Counted from the stretch's first letter, positions 1 to 10,662 are shown. The stretch: 64,000 bases of DNA from Pseudoflavitalea rhizosphaerae (GCF_003991355.1 NZ_RCSU01000001.1:248001-312000); one strand, 5' to 3'. Program-made: numbers and translations. Notes: generated by a model not told the origin, from the sequence alone.

Positions 1-1139
1 GAAGGAACCCAGGTATGTTCGCCTCCCGAGTTATACCAGATGAGCGGCTTCACTCCTTTTGAAAGAATATATTTTGCAGCATCCTCAACATTGCCTCCAT
101 TGCGCATCACATCCCATTCCCAATCCAGTAATGTATATGGCCAGTTCATTCCTGCCGCCAGGTCTGCGAATGCACAAACCGTTTTATAATCCTGCGTACC
201 GTGATTGTTGGACCAATAGTTCCATGATACCAGGCCGGGCCTGATCCAGTCAGTATTCTTCACCACAGAGGGGGCAGACAGATCGTCAACCAGGGTGGAG
301 GCTACTATATCCTGCAAACTACCGATGATCCCTAAGCGCCATGGCGATTTCCATGGAAGCGTGATGGATGGAGAACTTGCTCCCTGCCCTCTTCCATCAC
401 CCGGATCAGGGAAAGCGAGTGCGTACTTCGAACTATCGATAACATTGCTGAGTTTTGAACCGCAATAATTTCGGTCAAGGTCTGCCTCATGCAGGAGGAA
501 CCAGCAGGCGCTGTCACTCGTCATGAAAAGCGCCGGGTAACCCCACTCCTGCTTCCTGACTTTATTTCCACTCATAGCGGCGTAGTATCCTTCATTGGCA
601 GGATTCCATTTTTCCATCCAACGGTGCGTATTCATTGGAATAGTGTAAGCAGTCAGTTCTTTTTTTACCTGGAATGATCCCTGCTTTTCCGGAAACTCAT
701 ACCTGAATGCGAACCCATCATTATAGGCCCGGATGATCACATTCAATTTGTGCCTGTTCTTATTTGCAAAGTACAAGGTCATTTCGTTGGCAGCATTACT
801 GCGAGCCGATCTCTTTCCATGTATTGCATTGTATTGTTCAGTGATGAGTGCCGGCTTTCCAGGCTTCAGCAATTGTAATTCTTCAGCAAAATCCTGATCA
901 CTACGCACCAGTCCAAGGTCGATCCGTGGAATTGCATCAGCAATATTTCCGTGATCATTATACGATACAGCAAGGTACCAACTCTTATTGCCGCTGGTCT
1001 GGCCTTTGTGAAGCGACACCATCACCTTACCGTTCGGAGACGACATATTTACCTGTTGCGCTGAAGCAACCTGCATGCACGCCATCACTATGACCCAGGA
1101 AACAATCACCCTAATATTATGCTTAAGCCAATTCACCAT
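1..1139 (-). CDS. Glycoside hydrolase family 97 protein, N-terminal part (cut by window edge)
   Basis: Partial gene: the start codon is at 1139 and the reading frame runs open through base 1, giving about 379 residues. A signal peptide (residues 1-29, ending in ASAQ) predicts export to the periplasm. The N-terminal beta-sandwich and the start of the TIM barrel match GH97; the stretches IRPGLVSWNYW, YTLLDWEWD and PLIWYNSGG match equivalent segments of the complete GH97 at 31035-33011. GH97 enzymes are alpha-glucosidases or alpha-galactosidases using inverting or retaining mechanisms. The catalytic Asp/Glu that separates the two lies outside the window, so substrate cannot be called. Its ATG follows the GH31 stop codon with no spacing, so it is the last visible gene of a GH3-GH31-GH97 operon. 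Confidence 0.9.
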   Translation of the reverse strand, partial: MVNWLKHNIRVIVSWVIVMACMQVASAQQVNMSSPNGKVMVSLHKGQTSGNKSWYLAVSYNDHGNIADAIPRIDLGLVRSDQDFAEELQLLKPGKPALITEQYNAIHGKRSARSNAANEMTLYFANKNRHKLNVIIRAYNDGFAFRYEFPEKQGSFQVKKELTAYTIPMNTHRWMEKWNPANEGYYAAMSGNKVRKQEWGYPALFMTSDSACWFLLHEADLDRNYCGSKLSNVIDSSKYALAFPDPGDGRGQGASSPSITLPWKSPWRLGIIGSLQDIVASTLVDDLSAPSVVKNTDWIRPGLVSWNYWSNNHGTQDYKTVCAFADLAAGMNWPYTLLDWEWDVMRNGGNVEDAAKYILSKGVKPLIWYNSGGEHTWVP

Positions 1140-3596
1140 TTATAGTTTTACAGAAATTTCATTGCCGGAATATTCTATTACCTTTTCTGTTTTTTCAGGC
1201 AACTCATTCTTACTTTTTGCGGAAGCACCTATCAGCTCCAGTCTGAACTTCCTGCTATTGAGCATTCCCGGGAAAGAACCATTCCTCTTGCCGATAGTGA
1301 GGGTCCTTTTCTTATCATTCCAATGGAAGCTGATAGTGGAATGGACCCCTTTTTCATAATTGTAGTTATCGTTTTCATCTTCATAAAGCATAAAATCCCC
1401 ATCAGCTCCGGGATACACCCGTATTTCCAGGTCATTCCATTTTATTTCTTCGGCATACTGGACCGGCGGTCCAACAGGCAGGATGCTACCGGTTCTTACA
1501 TACACAGGTATGATATCGATGGGCGTTTCTTTTGCTACTTTCTTTCCGCCTGAGAACTTTTCATTTGTCCAGAGATCATACCATTCGCTACCGGCAGGCA
1601 GATAAGTTTCTTTCTTCTGAATGGAGCTGAAATCTTCCACCAGCATGCTATCCGTCCCGACGATAGCTTTCTTCACATACATTGGCCGGGTAACCGGACT
1701 TACCAGCAATGATCTGCCGAACATGAACTGATCATTGATATCCAGTGCATTTTTATCCTTTGCAAAATCCATCACCAGGGCACGCATCAAACTGGAATGA
1801 TTAGCCGTTACCTCCCATGAGGAGGAATAGATATAGGGCAATAAACTGTAGCGTAGTTTGATGAATTTTTCGATGGCATCGAAAGCTTTGTCGCCTTTCT
1901 TTCCAAACTGGAATATTTCGCGGGGAGCATCTGCACCGTGCGACCGCATCATCGGACAGAATGCCCCAAATTGCAGCCACCGCACATACAATTCCCTGTA
2001 TTCCGGGTCATCCAGTTTCCGGGGAAAAGCATTCAGGAAGAATCCCCCGATATCACTGTTCCAGTAAGGGATGCCGCAAAGAGAAAAGTTCAGTCCTGCC
2101 GATATCTGATTTCTCAATGTATTCCAGGAGGCGAAAACATCCCCCGACCATGTATTGGCGCCATACCTTTGCTGACCTGCAAATGCAGAGCGGGTAAGAA
2201 TGAATACGCGTTTACCGGAAGTCATATCCCGCTGATGCTGGTATACGCCCCCTACCGTCATCAATGGAAATGCATTGCGGACTTTCCGGAAGGAGCCCAG
2301 GAAAGTCCTGTTGTTAAGATCGCCTGGTTTGGATTGCAGATGATCGGGCTCGGAAGAATCCATCCACCACCCATCGATGCCAATGGAAAACAGACCTGCA
2401 TTGAGGTATTTCCAATAAATATCACGAGCTGCAGGATTAAAAGGATCATATACCCGCACACCGGATGGATATTCCTGATTGGGCGGCCATTTCTCTGAAC
2501 CGGATTCGGGCCAGGTTTTGAAATCCATCAATGCCTGTATCTTCTCCAGCTCCTTGTATTGTTTTGTTTGAGGGCCAAAAGAGTTCCAGATGGAAATGAT
2601 CATATGTGCATTCAGGTTATGAACATCACGCACCATCTTTTTTGGATTGTAAAATTCAGGGTTCAGGAAATCCATAGCATTCCAGAGATAATTATTACCC
2701 CAGTACTGCCAATCCTGGATGATGCCATCCAGCGGAACACCCAGTTCACGGTACTTCTTCACTACTCCAACTAATTCATCCTGACTTTTATATCGCTCTT
2801 TACTTTGCCAGAAACCGAAGGTCCACAAAGGGAACATAGGCGCCTGCCCGGTAAGGTCACGCATACAGGCAATCACACCATCCGCATTACCTCCGTACAT
2901 AAAATAATAATCGATCCCGTCTCCCACGTCTGACCTGAACAAAGTGCTGTCTGGATTATCGGCAAATTGGGTAGGAGAATAATTATCCCAGAACAGTCCA
3001 TATCCTTTTACAGACTGAAAAAAAGGAACATAGTCGTCAGTATTACCCTGCACCATATGCAGCCTGAGATTCCGTTGGATCATTTTTCCCCGTTGCTGCT
3101 GCCCTAGACCATAGATGGCCTCATCGTGGTCGAGAACGAAGGACTGCTGAACAGTGAATGTTTTGTTGCCGGCATCATCAAATGGAGAAAACCCGGCGCC
3201 ATTTTCTTTTTCTTTCAGAAGTGGGGCGCCTTCCCTGGAATAGTAGCTGACCGCCCCGGAAACAAGGTGTAGCTGTACCCTTATCTTTTCGTTCCTGATA
3301 TTCAGGAACTGTCCATTCCTTGTTACTTTCATGGAGTTCTTTTTCGGCTTCCCGGTCACTGACAAACTTTCTTTTTCAAAAGATCTTCCTGCAGGAAACT
3401 TAATTACTCTAACAATCGAAGGACTATAAAACTGAAGTTCAATACTCATGCCCGCAACGGATGACTTCACTCCATACTCAGTTTGTTGCCAGTTCTGCGC
3501 TTTCGTACCGGTAATGCAAAACAGGAACATTGCCAATGCAAAGACTGGTTTAAGTTTCATTATCGAAATGTTGATTATCATTTTTACATTTTTCAT
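1140..3596 (-). CDS. Glycoside hydrolase family 31 (alpha-xylosidase/alpha-glucosidase-like)
   Basis: 818-residue exported GH31 enzyme. GH31 members remove alpha-linked xylose, glucose or galactose from the non-reducing ends of oligosaccharides by a retaining mechanism. The TIM barrel carries the nucleophile in DGWWMDSSEPD (Asp about 413) and the general acid in NTWSGD (Asp about 486). The WWMD form and the neighbourhood favour alpha-xylosidase activity, but this is inference. The annotated start is 3 bases after the GH3 stop. A second in-frame Met at residue 13 begins a standard signal peptide ending in TKAQ and may be the real start. Translation is coupled to GH3 upstream and GH97 downstream, so the three probably act together in the periplasm on products brought in by a SusC/D system. 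Confidence 0.93.
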   Translation of the reverse strand: MKNVKMIINISIMKLKPVFALAMFLFCITGTKAQNWQQTEYGVKSSVAGMSIELQFYSPSIVRVIKFPAGRSFEKESLSVTGKPKKNSMKVTRNGQFLNIRNEKIRVQLHLVSGAVSYYSREGAPLLKEKENGAGFSPFDDAGNKTFTVQQSFVLDHDEAIYGLGQQQRGKMIQRNLRLHMVQGNTDDYVPFFQSVKGYGLFWDNYSPTQFADNPDSTLFRSDVGDGIDYYFMYGGNADGVIACMRDLTGQAPMFPLWTFGFWQSKERYKSQDELVGVVKKYRELGVPLDGIIQDWQYWGNNYLWNAMDFLNPEFYNPKKMVRDVHNLNAHMIISIWNSFGPQTKQYKELEKIQALMDFKTWPESGSEKWPPNQEYPSGVRVYDPFNPAARDIYWKYLNAGLFSIGIDGWWMDSSEPDHLQSKPGDLNNRTFLGSFRKVRNAFPLMTVGGVYQHQRDMTSGKRVFILTRSAFAGQQRYGANTWSGDVFASWNTLRNQISAGLNFSLCGIPYWNSDIGGFFLNAFPRKLDDPEYRELYVRWLQFGAFCPMMRSHGADAPREIFQFGKKGDKAFDAIEKFIKLRYSLLPYIYSSSWEVTANHSSLMRALVMDFAKDKNALDINDQFMFGRSLLVSPVTRPMYVKKAIVGTDSMLVEDFSSIQKKETYLPAGSEWYDLWTNEKFSGGKKVAKETPIDIIPVYVRTGSILPVGPPVQYAEEIKWNDLEIRVYPGADGDFMLYEDENDNYNYEKGVHSTISFHWNDKKRTLTIGKRNGSFPGMLNSRKFRLELIGASAKSKNELPEKTEKVIEYSGNEISVKL

Positions 3597-3599
3597 TTC

Positions 3600-6356
3600 T
3601 TAACGGATCCTGACATTTACCTTCTTCAGATCTTTATCAGCCGAACTATTGCCGTACAATAATTCATAATCTCCCGCCATCACAGTCATTTTCAATTGTG
3701 TGTCATCAAAGAATTCAAATGCAACAGATGGAAACGTGATCAGAGCAGTGGCGGTTTTACCAGCAGCAACAGGTACTCGCTTAAACCCGCGCAAAGTTTT
3801 CAGTGGTCCATCCTGATCTCCTTTTTTCCGGATATACACCTGAATAATCTCTGTACCGTTCCGCTTACCTGTATTGCTGACAGGAATGGACAATTCAATT
3901 GTTTCATCCTTTCGGATCTCATTCTTATTGATGGTTGCTTCGCCCACAACAAACCTGGTATAGCTCAATCCGAATCCAAATGGAAAAAGTGGATCAGACA
4001 TGAAGCGATAGGTTCTGCCTTTCATGGAGTAATCTTCAAAATCCGCCAGCTGAGAACTGTCTTTATAAAAAGTGACCGGCAGTTTTCCGGAAGGATTGTA
4101 ATCGCCGAACAATACATCTGCTACGGCTTGTCCTCCCGATTCTCCGCCATACCAGGCTTGCAGGATAGCATCGCAGGTGCCGGTTTCAGGGACCAACCCG
4201 ATGGCAGAGCCTGAACAATTGACAAAAACAACTTTCTTTCCGGCTGCTTTCAAAGCTTTCAGGCAATTGCGTTGCACTTCCGGCAATTCAATATCTGTAC
4301 GGTCGCCACCTTTGAAGCCCGGGTAAGAAACAGGCATTTCCTCTCCTTCCAGCAAAGTGGACAGCCCACCAACAAACACGACGGTTTCTATACCATTTAA
4401 TTTTTTGATCAGGCCATTAAAATCGATATTCACTTCCCTCCCAAAATCAAATTCCAGGTCTGCCTGCCAATTGTTCAACTGTGCGTACTGAATTTCTATT
4501 TTATATTTTTTCGCTTTTTCAACTTTGAAAGGATACCTGGACAATAAGGTCCGCCAGTTGTTGGTGGAACTGACCGGAACGCCGTTTACAAACAACTTCA
4601 TGGACCCGGTAGCTCCACACTTAAATACGATCTCTTCCGTGGCCGCCGCCACAAATTCCGTTTCATATAAAGCAGAGAAATTCTCAAGCTGAACTCCGGA
4701 AGCAAACTCATGCTGGCCTGCAGTAGTCAGTTTCAAAGGATGGGTGACCTGTTCTGTGATAACAGGCGCTCCATCCCGGTTTCGGTTATTCCAGTACGTT
4801 GCTTTGAAACCTCTTTTATCCAGGAAAGAGCAATCCGGGAAAAAACTTTGTGTCACTTTGTTCTCAACAAGGTCACAGGCTTTATCGTACAATACACTGT
4901 TGGCCGGCATTTTGGAGCGAATACCATCCAGGATATTGATGGTCCTGACAGGCTTGCCATTGTAATTACCCCAAAGCATTGGATCATTGTCTGCATTGGG
5001 CCCGATGACTGCGATCCTTTTTGCGGATCTTTTCAGGGGAAGGGTCTCATTCTTATTTTGCAGAAGGGTCATGGATTCCCGGGCCATCTGCAAAGCTATC
5101 TCCCTATGCTGCTGGTTATTCACAACAGCCATGGGTATGCCGGCCCAGGGGACCAGATCGTCCTCGTCCATTTCTCCCAGATCAAAGCGCCCGGTCAGCA
5201 CACGCAACAGACTTTTATCGATCTCCGCCTCGTTGATCAATCCCCTTGAAACAGCTTCAGGAAGATTCTTATAAGCATAGCCTTCCCATACACATTCCAC
5301 ATCCGTTCCGGCCAGCACGCCTTTTGCTGCTGCATGCGTTGCATCAGAAGATACTTTATGGCTGGTATAAAAATCAGTGATGGCCCCGCAGTCGGATACA
5401 ACAATATGTTTGAATCCCCAGTCGCGTCTCAGAATAGTTTGTAGCAGGCGGTTGTTGCCGCAGCAGGGCTCATCATCCAGCCGCTGGTAAGCACACATCA
5501 CCTGACGGACATCAGCATCCATCACCAATGATCTGAATGCGGGCAGGTATGTTTCATGCAAATCGCGTGGCTTTATTTGAAATAAGTTCAGTGTATGCCT
5601 GCTCCATTCCGGACCTGAGTGTACGGCAAAATGCTTTGCGCAGGCAAGTAATTTCCTGTATTTGGCATCAACAGGTCCCTGTAATCCTTTTACAACGGCA
5701 ATGCCCATACGGGAAGTCAGGTAAGGATCTTCACCGTAGGTTTCCTGGCCGCGGCCCCAGCGGGGATCGCGAAAAATATTGATATTGGGAGTCCAGACAG
5801 ATAGACTGAGGAAACGCCTGTTCTCTTTTCCACTTCTGATTGCCTCATGATATTTTGCACGCACTTCATCTGAAGTGGCATTGAATACCAGGTATGCCAG
5901 CGAATCGTTGAATGATGCAGCCATACCAATAGGCTCCGGAAATACTGTAACGTTATCATTATTGGCCAGCCCATGTAATGCCTCGCTCCACCAGTTGAAT
6001 TTTTTTATGCCCAGCCTGGGTATTGCGGGCGACTGATCAAATAACAAGGATACCTTTTCTTCGAGCGTCAATTTTGATATAAGATCTTTTGCTCTTTCTG
6101 CTGATGGCAGTTGCGGGTCCTGCCAGGGATGCTGTTGGGCAAAGCCCAGGACCGGGAAAAAGATCGCCGCCCCCACCGCCAACACAGCAGCCAATAATTT
6201 AAAAATTCCATTATTGCACTTACATTGTTTTCGTCTTATTTTTAGCGGACGCAGCAGACAGACAGGAGATGCTGATATAACAAATCGAAAGGGACCAGGC
6301 AGCAGTTCCTTATTGGTTCGTTCCTTTCCTGTAATCAATGGGTTATCATTCCACAT
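3600..6356 (-). CDS. Glycoside hydrolase family 3 with PA14 insert (beta-xylosidase/beta-glucosidase-like)
   Basis: 918-residue GH3 enzyme. The (beta/alpha)8 domain covers about residues 80-400 and contains the nucleophile motif VVSDCGA (Asp about 322) and the substrate-binding KHFAVHSGPE segment. The second domain is interrupted by a PA14-like module at about 515-640, and a C-terminal fibronectin-III-like domain follows. This architecture is common in Bacteroidota xylosidases and glucosidases. The N-terminus is odd: the only in-frame ATG lies about 53 residues before the hydrophobic export signal (residues 52-73, ending FAQQ), leaving an unusually long basic leader. The true start may be a non-ATG codon, or there may be a frameshift. 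First gene of the GH3-GH31-GH97 operon, divergent from the hybrid sensor gene. Confidence 0.9.
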   Translation of the reverse strand: MWNDNPLITGKERTNKELLPGPFRFVISASPVCLLRPLKIRRKQCKCNNGIFKLLAAVLAVGAAIFFPVLGFAQQHPWQDPQLPSAERAKDLISKLTLEEKVSLLFDQSPAIPRLGIKKFNWWSEALHGLANNDNVTVFPEPIGMAASFNDSLAYLVFNATSDEVRAKYHEAIRSGKENRRFLSLSVWTPNINIFRDPRWGRGQETYGEDPYLTSRMGIAVVKGLQGPVDAKYRKLLACAKHFAVHSGPEWSRHTLNLFQIKPRDLHETYLPAFRSLVMDADVRQVMCAYQRLDDEPCCGNNRLLQTILRRDWGFKHIVVSDCGAITDFYTSHKVSSDATHAAAKGVLAGTDVECVWEGYAYKNLPEAVSRGLINEAEIDKSLLRVLTGRFDLGEMDEDDLVPWAGIPMAVVNNQQHREIALQMARESMTLLQNKNETLPLKRSAKRIAVIGPNADNDPMLWGNYNGKPVRTINILDGIRSKMPANSVLYDKACDLVENKVTQSFFPDCSFLDKRGFKATYWNNRNRDGAPVITEQVTHPLKLTTAGQHEFASGVQLENFSALYETEFVAAATEEIVFKCGATGSMKLFVNGVPVSSTNNWRTLLSRYPFKVEKAKKYKIEIQYAQLNNWQADLEFDFGREVNIDFNGLIKKLNGIETVVFVGGLSTLLEGEEMPVSYPGFKGGDRTDIELPEVQRNCLKALKAAGKKVVFVNCSGSAIGLVPETGTCDAILQAWYGGESGGQAVADVLFGDYNPSGKLPVTFYKDSSQLADFEDYSMKGRTYRFMSDPLFPFGFGLSYTRFVVGEATINKNEIRKDETIELSIPVSNTGKRNGTEIIQVYIRKKGDQDGPLKTLRGFKRVPVAAGKTATALITFPSVAFEFFDDTQLKMTVMAGDYELLYGNSSADKDLKKVNVRIR

Positions 6357-6394
6357 GGAAGCAGCGTTTTAAGCAATCAAAAATTTATAAGGAA

Positions 6395-6423
6395 ATAATA
6401 AATGTCATTCGTACATTTATTAT
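6395..6423. promoter_or_regulatory. Inverted-repeat operator candidate of the hybrid two-component regulator
   Basis: Perfect 11-base inverted repeat, ATAATAAATGT at 6395-6405 and ACATTTATTAT at 6413-6423, with a 7-base spacer. It lies in the 178-base gap between the divergent GH3 operon and the sensor gene. The same left half, the same spacer length and an 8-of-11 right half occur before the esterase gene at 10792-10820. A shared site next to the regulator's own gene suggests its binding site; this is inference from position and symmetry. Confidence 0.6.
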
Positions 6424-6534
6424 GTGAAATTAAAAATAAAAAAGCGATAATTGAGGAAATAGACCATTTGTTCAGGATAGTAGCAATTTTGTTCATTACT
6501 GCTGAAAACTGCGCCAAACCAAAACGATTGCAAC

Positions 6535-9500
6535 ATGCGAAAAATTATCTATATACTTTTTTGCTCTGTTTTTGCCATTAGCTCCTACACACAGGCACAA
6601 ACCGGGCAGATAAAATTCACATCACTATCCACGAGGGACGGTCTTCTGTCCAACGCAGTGAATACTATATTGAAAGACAGATATGGGATCATGTGGTTCG
6701 GCACCGATGATGGATTGAATAAATTCGACGGTACCAATTTCACTGTGTACAGGTATATGCCCGGCGATTCCACCAGCTTACGGACCAACGAAGTACTGGC
6801 ATTACATGAAGACCCTTCAGGCAATCTCTGGATTGGCACCAGTGGCGGTGGACTCAGCCTGTACGACCGGAAAAAAGATCATTTCCTGCATTATCCTGTA
6901 CAATCCGGCAGCACCACACTCACTGGCAGTGATGTGATCAGGAGTATTTGCAGCGACTACCGGGGTAAGATTTGGATTGCCCAGTTTGAAGGGTTATACG
7001 TAATGGACCCTCAATCCCAGTCCATCTCAAAGCATACATTAACAGACGAAAAAGGCACCCCCATCATCACAACGCTCATCGCTGTATACGCAGACAGCAA
7101 AAAAAACTTGTGGATCGCTTCAGAGAACGGTTTGTTACAGTATGCTATCACAACAAACACCCTGAAAGTTTATGAAAACGATAAAACAGATCCGTCCAGT
7201 TTACCCGATAACAGAGTAAGAGCAGTAACAGAGGACAAATGGGGCAATATCTGGGTAGGCACTGCAACAGGATTGTGCAAATTGAAACCAGACGGCTCCG
7301 GATTTACCCGCTCCTTCCTGAACAACCCGGAAATCACCAGCATCGCAGCAGATGGTGAGGGACTTTTATGGGTAGGCTGCTCCAATGGCTTGTACGTTTA
7401 CAATATAGAAAAAGATACCTATTCCCTGTTCACCCAGGATTTTCGCAATCACCAAAGCTTATGCAGCAAGGGCGTACGCTGCGTTTACATTGATCAGCAG
7501 GGCATTTACTGGCTGGGAACTTACCAGGGAGGTATTTGCAAGTATGATAAAAACCTGAATCTTTTCAACCTTACGCTAAACAGCTGCTTTCAGGAAAACA
7601 GGAATCATGTTGCCGTACTCACAGCACTTGCCGAAAATAAAAACGGGAATGTTTTGCTGGGTACCGATGGCAATGGATTGTATGAGCTCAACCGGGAAAA
7701 AGACCAGGCGCATCCCGTAAATCTTTCGCTAAAGCATGTTGAGGGCAACTCCCTATCCATTCTCGCATTGCTGCGCAGCACAAACGATAAACTTTATATT
7801 GGCACATATTCACATGGCTTGATCATCCTGGACCAGAGAACAGGTGAATGCAAACAACTGGTGAAAGGCAATGGCGTGAATGACCTTACCAATAATGATA
7901 TCTTCTCTTTATTTGAAGACAGCAAAGGCAATATCTGGATCGGTACAAATGGAGACGGAGTGGTTGTGGTTCAGGGCTCACGTGTGATAGCCCGCTACTC
8001 TCCCCTGGCCCGAAACGGCGAAAGCCTCATGCCCATCAATGGGTATATCCGGGCAATCGGGGAAGATGCCGAAGGCAATATCTGGATCGGTACACATGGC
8101 GGTGGTGTTGCTTTACTCAATACATCTTCAGGAAAATGGAAAATATACACACAGGAGAACAGCCTGTTACCGAGTAATAAAATACAAAGCCTGCACCGCG
8201 ACAAAAAAGGAAAAATGTGGATCGGTACTTTCAGCGGACTGGCTGCCTATATCCCGGATAATCAACAATTCAAACTTTATACAGAAAAGGATGGCCTCCA
8301 AAATGCCATGATCTACCAGATAGTGGAAGATGGTACCGGAAAACTCTGGTTATCTACCAATACCGGCATCAGCAGGCTGGACACGGCTACAGAAAGTTTT
8401 TGGAACTTCACCCATATGAATGGCCTGCAAAACTCAAACTTCGTACGTGCGGCAGGGTTAGAACTCAGTGATGGCGAACTTTTTTTTGGCGGCCTTGAAG
8501 GCTTCAATCATTTTTATCCCAACCAGTTGAAGGTAAACCGGAATGTACCCCGGGTTATTCTCACCGATCTCAGGATCTCCAACAAATCTGTTCCGCCAGG
8601 CAACGATGCTCCCATCAAAGAACATATTTCCACTGCCGGTGAAATACACCTGAATTATAAACAGAATTTTGCCCTTAGTTTCGTTGCATTGAATTATACC
8701 ATTCCAAGGCAGAACAGTTATGCCTATAAACTGGATGGCTTCGATAAAGACTGGAACTATATCGGTCCGGGGAATACGGCCTCCTACACCAACCTGGACC
8801 CCGGAGAATATACGTTCCGGGTGAAAGCCGCTAATAATGATGGGATCTGGAGTACAACCGACACTACCATAAAAGTGTTTGTGAAACCTCCTTTCTGGCG
8901 AACCGCTTATGCCTATATTTTTTACATCCTGGCAATTGGAGGAACACTTTTGTACATCCGTCACAGAGGGATCTCCAGGCTAAGAAGGAAGTTTGCACAG
9001 GAGCAGGAACAACAGGAAATTGAGAGGACCAGACAATTGGAGCAGATGAAACTCAAATTCCTCACCAATCTTAGTCATGATTTCCGGACGCCCATCTCCC
9101 TGATCATGGGGCCTGTAGACCAATTGATAGACGGAGAAGACAAACCGGAAAAACAGGAGAAGCTCAATATGGTAAGGCGGAATGCGAGAAGGCTGCTCAA
9201 CCTGGTGAACCAACTGCTCGACTTCAGAAAACTGGAGGAACAGGAATTGAAACTCCAGCTATCAAAGGGTGAGTTCATTTCCTTTTTGAAGGAAGTAACG
9301 GACTCTTTCAGGGATATGTCTGAAAGGAAGAATATCCAGTTCACCCTCAAAACCTGCATAGACAGGCTGGACGCCTATTTTGACAGGGATAAAATGGAAA
9401 GGATATTTTTCAATCTATTGTCGAATGCATTCAAATTCACTTTAGCCGGCGGTCGCATCACCGTTGATCTTCAAAAAACCGAAAGCGCTGATGATCCGGA

Positions 9501-10662
9501 ATACACATGGGTATCGATAAGTGTGACCGACACCGGTATTGGTATCCCGGAAGATAAGAAGGAGTTGATCTTTGACCGGTTTTTCCAGAATGAGAGCAGC
9601 GCCGCCGTTCTTAACCAGGGCTCCGGTATCGGCTTATCCATCACCAAAGAATTCATCGAATTACACAATGGCAGGATCCGCGTTGAAAGCGAGCCGGGCA
9701 AAGGCTGTTCCTTTATCGTAAAAATACCGCTCAAACGTGCTTATGAAACAGCAAGTATATTACCTGCACCAGTACCCGAAGAAACCGTTGAGGAGAAGCC
9801 CCAGGAAGATCCTGCTGTATTGCGGGAAAACAGTAATATCTCCCATGAGCCGTCTTTGTTACTGGTTGAAGACAATGAGGATTTCAGAGATTACCTAAAA
9901 GACAATCTTCGCCATCAGTACAAGATACTGGAAGCAGTCAATGGAAAAGATGGCTGGCAAAAAACGCTATCCAATCATCCACAGCTGATCCTGACAGATA
10001 TCAGCATGCCTGAGATGGATGGCATTGAACTGGTGAATAAATTAAAATCAGATAAGAGAACATGCCATATCCCGGTAATACTACTTACTGCCATGACGGG
10101 CCAGGAACAGCAGTTGAAAGGACTTGAAACAGGGGCCAATGATTATATCACCAAACCATTCAACCTGGAAGTTTTAAATGCCAAGATCCGGAACCTGTTG
10201 CACTTAAAGGATACGATGAAAAACACTTATTCAAAACAGATCAGCGTTGCATCGCCAGAAGTGGAAATGGAATCGCCGGATGCTAAACTATTGGCAGAGA
10301 TTGTGAATTATCTTGAGAACAACCTTACCAACCCGCAATTATCCGTTGAGAATTTGAGTAAACATATCGGTATGAGCAGAGGAACGCTGTATGCCAGGCT
10401 GCTGCAACTTTCCGGCGAGACGCCGGTTGAGTACATCCGGTCCTTCCGTCTCAACAAAGCCATCACTTTAATGGAAAAACGGAATATGACTATCTCCGAA
10501 ACCGCCTATGAAGTTGGCTTTACAACACCCAATTATTTCACAAGGTCCTTTAAAGAGAAGTTTGACATGCTTCCTTCCGAATATATCGCGAAGATTAAGA
10601 AAGCGAAAGCCGGTAGTAAGAACGAAATCCCAACCAACATAGAAGATAACGGCCGGCAATAA
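6535..10662 (+). CDS. Hybrid two-component system sensor/response regulator (HTCS)
   Basis: 1375-residue one-protein two-component system typical of Bacteroidota polysaccharide loci. A signal peptide (to about residue 22) precedes two seven-bladed propellers built from repeated IWIGT-type strands (about 25-680), then a Y_Y_Y domain (about 700-780) that together form the periplasmic sensor. One membrane helix (about 790-808) leads to a histidine kinase (LSHDFRTP, His about 848, then N/G boxes DTGIGI and GSGIGLS), a receiver domain with phospho-acceptor Asp about 1155 in LTDISMPEMDG, and a C-terminal AraC helix-turn-helix (about 1260-1365). It probably binds an oligosaccharide in the periplasm and activates the divergent GH operon and the downstream esterase, which share an operator-like sequence. 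Confidence 0.96.
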   Translation: MRKIIYILFCSVFAISSYTQAQTGQIKFTSLSTRDGLLSNAVNTILKDRYGIMWFGTDDGLNKFDGTNFTVYRYMPGDSTSLRTNEVLALHEDPSGNLWIGTSGGGLSLYDRKKDHFLHYPVQSGSTTLTGSDVIRSICSDYRGKIWIAQFEGLYVMDPQSQSISKHTLTDEKGTPIITTLIAVYADSKKNLWIASENGLLQYAITTNTLKVYENDKTDPSSLPDNRVRAVTEDKWGNIWVGTATGLCKLKPDGSGFTRSFLNNPEITSIAADGEGLLWVGCSNGLYVYNIEKDTYSLFTQDFRNHQSLCSKGVRCVYIDQQGIYWLGTYQGGICKYDKNLNLFNLTLNSCFQENRNHVAVLTALAENKNGNVLLGTDGNGLYELNREKDQAHPVNLSLKHVEGNSLSILALLRSTNDKLYIGTYSHGLIILDQRTGECKQLVKGNGVNDLTNNDIFSLFEDSKGNIWIGTNGDGVVVVQGSRVIARYSPLARNGESLMPINGYIRAIGEDAEGNIWIGTHGGGVALLNTSSGKWKIYTQENSLLPSNKIQSLHRDKKGKMWIGTFSGLAAYIPDNQQFKLYTEKDGLQNAMIYQIVEDGTGKLWLSTNTGISRLDTATESFWNFTHMNGLQNSNFVRAAGLELSDGELFFGGLEGFNHFYPNQLKVNRNVPRVILTDLRISNKSVPPGNDAPIKEHISTAGEIHLNYKQNFALSFVALNYTIPRQNSYAYKLDGFDKDWNYIGPGNTASYTNLDPGEYTFRVKAANNDGIWSTTDTTIKVFVKPPFWRTAYAYIFYILAIGGTLLYIRHRGISRLRRKFAQEQEQQEIERTRQLEQMKLKFLTNLSHDFRTPISLIMGPVDQLIDGEDKPEKQEKLNMVRRNARRLLNLVNQLLDFRKLEEQELKLQLSKGEFISFLKEVTDSFRDMSERKNIQFTLKTCIDRLDAYFDRDKMERIFFNLLSNAFKFTLAGGRITVDLQKTESADDPEYTWVSISVTDTGIGIPEDKKELIFDRFFQNESSAAVLNQGSGIGLSITKEFIELHNGRIRVESEPGKGCSFIVKIPLKRAYETASILPAPVPEETVEEKPQEDPAVLRENSNISHEPSLLLVEDNEDFRDYLKDNLRHQYKILEAVNGKDGWQKTLSNHPQLILTDISMPEMDGIELVNKLKSDKRTCHIPVILLTAMTGQEQQLKGLETGANDYITKPFNLEVLNAKIRNLLHLKDTMKNTYSKQISVASPEVEMESPDAKLLAEIVNYLENNLTNPQLSVENLSKHIGMSRGTLYARLLQLSGETPVEYIRSFRLNKAITLMEKRNMTISETAYEVGFTTPNYFTRSFKEKFDMLPSEYIAKIKKAKAGSKNEIPTNIEDNGRQ

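Noticed and set aside
1938-2498. 186-codon plus-strand frame in the GH31 gene
   Set aside because: Antisense to a clear GH31 catalytic domain and with no family features.
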